IMG/VR virus record: IMGVR_UViG_3300010354_000542
Coordinates: 1-26,291 of that record
Reading direction: 5' to 3' (one strand)
From: a virus
Length of the DNA: 26,291 bases
The notes beneath the pieces were generated by a model. That model saw only the letters and a program-made list of their open reading frames with translations. It was not told the origin of the DNA and did not search any database. A program made the position numbers and the translations under genes. Each line of letters begins with the position of its first letter. Positions within the stretch are counted from its first letter, which is position 1. This document shows, in pieces, positions 22,357 to 26,291 of the stretch.

Positions 22357-23565
22357 TTAATTGTCTGCTCTTGGTTTTAAAACTTTGCTTAGTGCCTGCT
22401 TTTCTTTTACAACTTCATTGTTAATGGTAGCTGTATTCGTATTATTAATGAAGGAAGTTTTTTGAGTTTTTCTAATTTGTTCGCCAACAAATGGTGCTGA
22501 TGTAACATCCTGCTCACCAAAATTACTCAATTGCATGCGAACATTATCTTCAAACTTGACCCAATGTCTTCCATCATATCTGTATAATCTATTAGGTAGA
22601 TAATCTGTTCTCAAAAAGAACTCACCTAGAATAGCTGTGCTAGGAAACGTAATACCAAATCCGTAGGGTGCGCCATTGGGCGGTACAGCATCATCTGCAA
22701 GGTATTTTACATATAAATTCTTCTTTGGACTTTTCAATACCACGCTGGCATCCAATGCAGCATTTACTGCGCTGGCATCAACTTCAGTATTGCTGGCATC
22801 AGAAACATCTACTAATCCTGAATCAGTGGTAGGCAATACAAACAAATGATTTTGCGCATATCCGCTTTGCGGAGCGTCTAAATTAGCCTGCTCAATAATT
22901 TGATTGTTTCTGTCAATGCTGCTTTGATAGGTGCTTAACAAATCTCTTAAGGTACTGCCATCACCAGCTCCGCTGTCTGCATCTAAGATTTCCTTAAACT
23001 CTTGACTGTCTACTAATGGTACACATTTTGCTCTAACTAGATGCGGATACCATGTTGGGCTAAATCCGTTGGTTGGCCTAATAACATCTTGCACAACATA
23101 AAATCTTTTTAAAGCAACTAAACTAGTATCTAAGGCATATTCGTCTTTTAAGTGAGGTAGTTCTAAAACATCCCCCGCCATTATTTTTCTTCCTAATGTA
23201 TCAACACAGTTTTTAAGATGAAAATGTATTAGTGCAACGTCGTTTTGTAGAAATAAGCCAAACTGACTGAGATTGAAATCTAAGTCATTCATTTGGTAGA
23301 TACCACGCATTACGTACACGTCGGGATCATACTTCCTATCTCTATTCTCCATAAACACTAAATCTTGTATGCCAAGTTCTGGTATTTCTAAACCTGAAGA
23401 ATCAGGCATGGCAGGCGTAGCTTCACCAGCAGCAGGAGCTACTGGTCCTACATACTTGTGTACAAAGATGTCAGTGCCGCCTACTTGAAATTCTTCATTT
23501 ATAATTCTGTCTAAAAAGCGAAAATCCGCGCCTTTTTCAGGTTTATATAGAGATAGTCGTGGCAT
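22357..23565 (-). CDS. 14: Neck protein gp14
   Basis: A 402-residue homologue of T4 gp14, which with gp13 forms the neck that closes the packaged head before tail joining. The region FNLSQFGLFLQNDVALI (about 118-134) matches T4 FFSNFGLQVQDEVTL, and AGDVLELPH (about 153-161) matches the T4 GDLIYFP strand. The N-terminal FLDRIINEEFQVGGTDIFVH (about 16-35) aligns with the T4 helix preceding its FYIPRE motif. T4 gp14 has 256 residues; the extra length is mainly C-terminal, with an Asp/Ala/Val-rich segment and a VKFEDNVRMQLSNFGEQDV region. ATG 23565 (MPRLSLYKP) is preferred; a start 13 codons upstream would lie inside the divergent promoter region. It has no Shine-Dalgarno sequence. Confidence 0.82.
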   Translation of the reverse strand: MPRLSLYKPEKGADFRFLDRIINEEFQVGGTDIFVHKYVGPVAPAAGEATPAMPDSSGLEIPELGIQDLVFMENRDRKYDPDVYVMRGIYQMNDLDFNLSQFGLFLQNDVALIHFHLKNCVDTLGRKIMAGDVLELPHLKDEYALDTSLVALKRFYVVQDVIRPTNGFSPTWYPHLVRAKCVPLVDSQEFKEILDADSGAGDGSTLRDLLSTYQSSIDRNNQIIEQANLDAPQSGYAQNHLFVLPTTDSGLVDVSDASNTEVDASAVNAALDASVVLKSPKKNLYVKYLADDAVPPNGAPYGFGITFPSTAILGEFFLRTDYLPNRLYRYDGRHWVKFEDNVRMQLSNFGEQDVTSAPFVGEQIRKTQKTSFINNTNTATINNEVVKEKQALSKVLKPRADN

Positions 23566-23572
23566 AGTCAAG

Positions 23573-23579
23573 TATTTAT
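23573..23579 (-). promoter_or_regulatory. Late promoter box for gp14 (ATAAATA)
   Basis: A perfect ATAAATA on the minus strand ends seven bases before the gp14 ATG. Only two bases separate it from the plus-strand box that faces gp13. Confidence 0.7.
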
Positions 23580-23581
23580 TG

Positions 23582-23588
23582 CTAAATA
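23582..23588 (+). promoter_or_regulatory. Late-promoter-like box for gp13 (CTAAATA)
   Basis: CTAAATA, one base off the late core, ends five bases before the gp13 ATG at 23594. No Shine-Dalgarno sequence lies between. Together with the minus-strand box it fills the 28-base gap between the two start codons. Confidence 0.5.
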
Positions 23589-23593
23589 TTGAT

Positions 23594-24352
23594 ATGAGCG
23601 ACATACTAAACGAACGTCAAAAAGTCATTGATTACATTAAAGCAATGCTTGGTGACGGAATGATCGACGTTGAGCTTGATCCAATACATTACAATACTGC
23701 TATTGACAGAGCTCTGTCAAAATTCCGTCAACGCAGTAGTAATTCTACTGAAGAAAGCTATGGATTTTTAACTACACAGGTAGACACCAACGAGTATGTA
23801 ATGCCCAATGAAGTAATGAATGTGCGTCAGATTTTTAGACGTACAGTTGGATCAAGAACAGGCGGCGGAGATGGTGGTAGTTTGTTTGAACCATTCAATC
23901 TTGCTTACAGTAATACCTACTTACTGGCGAGTACGAACATGGGCGGTTTAGCTACTTACTTTGCATTTGCAAGTTATCAAAAACTAGTAGGTAAAATGTT
24001 TGGTAGTGAAATTAATTTTACTTTTAATCCCACTACTAAACTTTTAACTTTAATGCAGCGCCCTAGAGCTAATGAAGAAGTTTTATTATGGTTATATAAC
24101 TATAGACCAGATTTTAATTTACTACAGGATCCTCTTGCAGGGCAGTGGTTAAAGGATTATTCTTTGGCAACAGCTAAATTAATGTTAGGCGAGGCTAGAG
24201 AAAAGTTTGGCACCATAGCCAGTCCTCAGGGCGGTGTTAGCCTCAACGGCACAGCATTGAAAAATGAAGCAAAAACAGAAATGGAAATGCTGGAAGCTGA
24301 TCTAGTGAATTACAAGGAAGGCGGCACTCCGTTAACCTTTGTAATTGGTTAA
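23594..24352 (+). CDS. 13: Neck protein gp13
   Basis: A 252-residue homologue of T4 gp13, the head-completion protein that forms the neck with gp14. The start SDILNERQKVIDYIKAMLGD with the following IDVELDPIHYNTAIDRAL fits the gp13 family N-terminus (a helix, then VELTPxQxxxxIxRAL). The C-terminal part WLKDYSLATAKLMLGEAREK, GGVSLNGTAL and EMEMLEADL matches the family's W-x-K-x-Y, GGVxLNG and helical ending, finishing in a TFVIG-type tail. Length is near the usual. A longer reading from TTG at 23579 would begin inside the gp14 promoter, so the ATG is chosen. It is followed after two bases by the methyltransferase gene. Confidence 0.85.
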   Translation: MSDILNERQKVIDYIKAMLGDGMIDVELDPIHYNTAIDRALSKFRQRSSNSTEESYGFLTTQVDTNEYVMPNEVMNVRQIFRRTVGSRTGGGDGGSLFEPFNLAYSNTYLLASTNMGGLATYFAFASYQKLVGKMFGSEINFTFNPTTKLLTLMQRPRANEEVLLWLYNYRPDFNLLQDPLAGQWLKDYSLATAKLMLGEAREKFGTIASPQGGVSLNGTALKNEAKTEMEMLEADLVNYKEGGTPLTFVIG

Positions 24353-24354
24353 TT

Positions 24355-25068
24355 GTGGAAATTTTCAATCAACCTAAAGAATTTCTCTTGGATCAGCATA
24401 ATATTTTTGCTGAAAAGTTTACTAAACTAGAAAACGGTCAGACTATCGACCATCCTTGGTATCTTACAGGAGGAGGTGACTGGATGTATCCTTCCTTTAT
24501 AGATTCAATTCAACGCGCTGGCAAAGAAAAATATAATGTAGTATTTGAATGGTGCTTTGGGCACGGTAGGATTGGCTGGGAACTCTTAACTAAAAACTTT
24601 TGTAGACAATTGGTTTTTAATGACTGCTACGATTTAGCAGTTACAATAGGTGCAAAGAATGCAGAAAAATTAGGTTATAAACATGCCGTTAGGGGATATC
24701 ATACACCGACAATTTCTGCTATTCCCATAGCTGAAAAATTTGATTTAGTAATAGGAAATCCTCCGCACATATTCGATAAAGATCACATATACAAAATGTA
24801 TAAAAATCGTCCTCAGGAAATGATAGATCTAGCCTGTAGAACAACTGTGGATCAAGATTGGAAAATACATGAAGATTTTTTCAAATATATTGGAAATTAC
24901 CTAACAGACGATGCGGATATTTTTATTAACAATCACAGCACCATGAAACGCTATACTGAAAAGATGGCAGCTGAATACGGATTTCAGCTAATCAATAATT
25001 TTGAAAAAAACACTGCAGGGCAGGATCAATTTCCAATACTACATTTTAAAAAACTTGACTCCATGTAA
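24355..25068 (+). CDS. Class I SAM-dependent methyltransferase (NPPH type)
   Basis: A 237-residue protein with a Rossmann methyltransferase core. FEWCFGHGRIGWEL (about 64-77) is motif I, with the Glu and Gly turn that hold S-adenosylmethionine. FNDCYD (about 88-93) is the acidic end of strand 2. DLVIGNPPHIFD (about 130-141) carries an NPP(Y/H)-type catalytic motif like those of adenine-N6 and glutamine-N5 (HemK/PrmC) methyltransferases. It lacks a DNA-recognition domain, so the substrate could be DNA, RNA or a protein glutamine. The GTG start lies two bases after gp13 with no Shine-Dalgarno sequence, implying translational coupling. A role in marking phage DNA or modifying host translation are both open. 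Confidence 0.8.
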   Translation: MEIFNQPKEFLLDQHNIFAEKFTKLENGQTIDHPWYLTGGGDWMYPSFIDSIQRAGKEKYNVVFEWCFGHGRIGWELLTKNFCRQLVFNDCYDLAVTIGAKNAEKLGYKHAVRGYHTPTISAIPIAEKFDLVIGNPPHIFDKDHIYKMYKNRPQEMIDLACRTTVDQDWKIHEDFFKYIGNYLTDDADIFINNHSTMKRYTEKMAAEYGFQLINNFEKNTAGQDQFPILHFKKLDSM

Positions 25069-25076
25069 ATTTACAT
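25063..25076. promoter_or_regulatory. 14-base perfect palindrome before dNMP kinase
   Basis: ATGTAAATTTACAT is a perfect palindrome that includes the methyltransferase stop codon (25066-25068) and lies 13 bases before the dNMP kinase ATG. It could be an operator for a dimeric regulator, or chance in AT-rich DNA. There is no matching late box for this gene. Confidence 0.4.
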
Positions 25077-25089
25077 ATATACTAGGACT

Positions 25090-25779
25090 ATGATCATAGG
25101 CATCTGTGGATTTATTGGATCTGGAAAAGACACTGTAGCCGAGTATTTGGTTAACAACAAAGCTTTTGTAAGAGAAAGCTATGCTGGAACTCTTAAAGAC
25201 GCTGTAAGCAACGTTTTTGGCTGGAATAGAGAATGGCTAGAAGGCCTTACGCCCGACTCGAGAGAGTGGAGAGAGCAAGTAGATCCTTGGTGGGCGGAAC
25301 GTTTACGTATTCCGCATCTTACTCCCCGCTGGGTCCTGCAGCAGTGGGGCACTGACGTATGTCGCAAATCATTTCACAATGATATTTGGATAGCCAGTGT
25401 AGAAAACAAGCTTAGAGACAATAAGAATAACATTGTGATAAGCGATTGTCGCTTTCCAAACGAAATTACCAGTATTAAAAAACAAGGTGGTATAGTCATT
25501 TGGGTAAGACGGGGCGAACTTCCAGAATGGTACAACTGCGCACTTATAGAAAATACAACACCTGAAGACGAACAGTGGCTGCTTATGGATGCTGAACAGT
25601 TAATGGAGCAAAAATATCCGCATGTACATCCTAGCGAATGGGCGTGGATAGGCAGCAAGTTTAATGCTGTTTTTGAAAATAACAGCGATCTAGATTCTTT
25701 ATACACACAGATTGATACGCTGGTAAAAGATTACGAAAAGATAGATTTTGTAAGGCGTGTTGCTCTAGACGAAATTTAA
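25090..25779 (+). CDS. 1: Deoxynucleoside monophosphate kinase (T4 gp1-like)
   Basis: A 229-residue P-loop kinase of the T4 gene 1 family, which phosphorylates dNMPs to dNDPs and so feeds phage DNA synthesis. The Walker A motif GFIGSGKDT is at 7-15. PRWVLQQWGTDVCRKSFHND (about 79-98) matches the family region that binds the monophosphate. VISDCRFPNE (about 117-126) is the Walker B-like strand with the conserved Arg-Phe-Pro-Asn-Glu. Length is near that of T4 gp1 (241). In T4 this is an early/middle gene, yet here it sits among late structural genes. AGGA lies only two bases before the ATG, too close for a standard Shine-Dalgarno sequence. Its stop overlaps the convergent HNH gene by four bases. 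Confidence 0.9.
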   Translation: MIIGICGFIGSGKDTVAEYLVNNKAFVRESYAGTLKDAVSNVFGWNREWLEGLTPDSREWREQVDPWWAERLRIPHLTPRWVLQQWGTDVCRKSFHNDIWIASVENKLRDNKNNIVISDCRFPNEITSIKKQGGIVIWVRRGELPEWYNCALIENTTPEDEQWLLMDAEQLMEQKYPHVHPSEWAWIGSKFNAVFENNSDLDSLYTQIDTLVKDYEKIDFVRRVALDEI

Positions 25780-26111
25780 AAGTCAGCAGTTAAATCGCCT
25801 TGTTTCCATTTTGATCCTTCTTTGTGTAACACCCTCTGGCAGTTGGCACAGATTGTTTTTAGATTACTGTGCTTGCAATTTGTTAGTATGCCATCAACAT
25901 GGTATACGTTAAAAACTTCATTATGCTGTGATTTAAATCCGCATCTATCGCAGGCATTTTTCTTTCTATAATTGTTGAGCTCCCATAAAGGACGACTTTC
26001 TTCGTGTCCTCTACTGCAATGATCGCATTGGCTGCGATAGAACGCCTTGCCTTTCTTATAATAGTTAACGGCTCTAGGTCTAGTGTTGCATTTTACACAA
26101 AGTTTTCTCAT
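25776..26111 (-). CDS. HNH-type zinc-binding nuclease-like protein
   Basis: A 111-residue protein with four CxxC pairs: C5/C8, C29/C32, C54/C57 and C88/C91. The C-terminal half (C54 CDRCGF, H71-V-D73-G, N83-L-K, C88-AN-C91) fits an HNH nuclease fold, in which the second and last pairs hold zinc and His71 would be the catalytic base. The N-terminal half is a separate zinc ribbon (LCVKCNTRPRAVNYYKKGKA). I recall this two-part family from marine T4-like phages. It could be a homing-type nuclease, a packaging-associated nuclease or only a DNA-binding zinc protein; the final H of the HNH triad is not obvious (CQRVLH). AAAAGGG four bases before the ATG is a good ribosome site. It is transcribed against its neighbours on both sides. 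Confidence 0.75.
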   Translation of the reverse strand: MRKLCVKCNTRPRAVNYYKKGKAFYRSQCDHCSRGHEESRPLWELNNYRKKNACDRCGFKSQHNEVFNVYHVDGILTNCKHSNLKTICANCQRVLHKEGSKWKQGDLTADF

Positions 26112-26113
26112 AG

Positions 26114-26133
26114 TGCCCTTTTAATGCCCTTTT
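26114..26133 (-). repeat. Duplicated AAAAGGGCA before the HNH gene
   Basis: AAAAGGGCA occurs twice with an 11-base period (26114-26122 and 26125-26133, read on the minus strand) directly upstream of the HNH start. The nearer copy serves as a Shine-Dalgarno sequence; the second may be a duplicate or a ribosome standby site. Confidence 0.6.
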
Positions 26134-26140
26134 CCTATTG

Positions 26141-26147
26141 TATTTAA
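26141..26147 (-). promoter_or_regulatory. Possible late-like box for the HNH gene (TTAAATA)
   Basis: On the minus strand TTAAATA, one base off the late core, lies about 29 bases before the HNH start codon. It faces away from the gp18 promoter and would make a second divergent promoter pair in the window. It is weak. Confidence 0.3.
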
Positions 26148-26169
26148 CAGCTAAATTTTTGTTTTTGAG

Positions 26170-26177
26170 TATAAATA
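26170..26177 (+). promoter_or_regulatory. Consensus late promoter for gp18 (TATAAATA)
   Basis: This is the only full 8-base TATAAATA match among the boxes listed. It lies 30 bases before the sheath ATG and is followed by AGGAG at 26194-26198, nine bases before the start. This gives an ordinary leader with a Shine-Dalgarno sequence for a protein needed in many copies. Confidence 0.85.
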
Positions 26178-26207
26178 AAACAGTTAGTGATTTAGGAGAT
26201 CAACACA

Positions 26208-26291
26208 ATGGCCACAACATTAGGATCACCAGGTATTTCAGTAAGTGTAATTGACGAAAGTTTTTACACACCGGCTGCACCTGGCACAACA
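26208..26291 (+). CDS. 18: Tail sheath protein gp18, N-terminal fragment
   Basis: The first 28 codons of a gene cut by the window end. The peptide starts MATTLGSPGISVSVIDESFY, followed by TPAAPGTT. An N-terminus of the form SPGxxVxxxDxS is typical of contractile tail sheath proteins of myoviruses. The consensus late promoter and strong ribosome site fit a highly expressed virion protein, and nearby gp13, gp14 and gp15 fit a tail and neck cluster. Too little is visible to confirm domains, so the identity rests on the N-terminal pattern and context. Confidence 0.7.
   Translation, partial: MATTLGSPGISVSVIDESFYTPAAPGTT

Noticed and set aside
23566-23604. Longer starts for gp14 (13 extra codons, to 23604) and gp13 (5 extra codons, from TTG 23579)
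   Set aside because: Both would run through the divergent late boxes and add residues unlike the families' N-termini; the ATG codons at 23565 and 23594 are better.
1-26291. tRNA genes, prophage attachment sites or insertion sequences
   Set aside because: I saw no cloverleaf-like segment, integrase, transposase or terminal inverted repeats, although a tool-based scan was not possible.

Overview
This window looks like part of the genome of a T4-superfamily myovirus, most likely from a marine bacterium; the host cannot be named from the sequence. Recognisable T4-type proteins are the C-terminus of the major capsid protein (gp23), neck proteins gp13 and gp14, tail-completion protein gp15, a gene-1-type dNMP kinase, and the probable N-terminus of the tail sheath (gp18). 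The DNA is AT-rich and genes are tightly packed. Many transcription units are preceded by a T4-type late promoter box (consensus TATAAATA). The fibre and structural proteins resemble, from memory, those of marine cyanophages and pelagiphages. No tRNA, integrase, transposase or CRISPR array was seen, and no gap without a gene exceeds 300 bases.

Layout. (1) 1-1824: the 3' end of gp23 and a strong terminator; a small HELQH zinc-peptidase-like gene with its own late box; a Thr/Ser/Gly-rich structural protein followed by a double hairpin terminator. (2) 1845-19116: a long structural and host-recognition block on the plus strand. It holds a beta-sandwich-like protein, a 2168-residue giant structural protein with a beta-helix-like region and seven Cys-Arg-Asp repeats, a 127-residue protein, a 695-residue fibre with YadA-like head repeats, a 277-residue fibre, an 1106-residue fibre, a 71-residue protein, and a 1087-residue fibre ending in an S74 intramolecular chaperone. 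(3) 19200-20544: a small fibre-associated protein, an unknown helical protein and a GT-A glycosyltransferase. (4) 20537-23565, minus strand: gp14, gp15 and a Nudix hydrolase. (5) 23594-25779, plus strand: gp13, a SAM-dependent methyltransferase with an NPPH motif, and dNMP kinase. (6) An HNH-type zinc protein on the minus strand, then the start of gp18.

How the parts work together. gp13, gp14 and gp15 close the head and cap the tail, gp18 is the contractile sheath, and the fibre block supplies the host-contact apparatus. The fibre genes are paralogous mosaics built from a few shared modules: about 24 tile repeats, a GALxVxGGVGV beta module, paired inserted domains and terminal chaperone or capping sequences. 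The dNMP kinase feeds nucleotide synthesis. The methyltransferase, glycosyltransferase and Nudix enzyme are accessory functions whose substrates are not visible from the sequence.

Most notable points: several late boxes lie only 4-7 bases before a start codon with no Shine-Dalgarno sequence, suggesting leaderless late mRNAs; gp14-gp15 are inverted relative to gp13, with divergent late boxes in a 28-base gap; a perfect hairpin spans both stop codons of a convergent gene pair; and six Cys-Arg-Asp repeats appear to be inserted inside a beta-helix domain.
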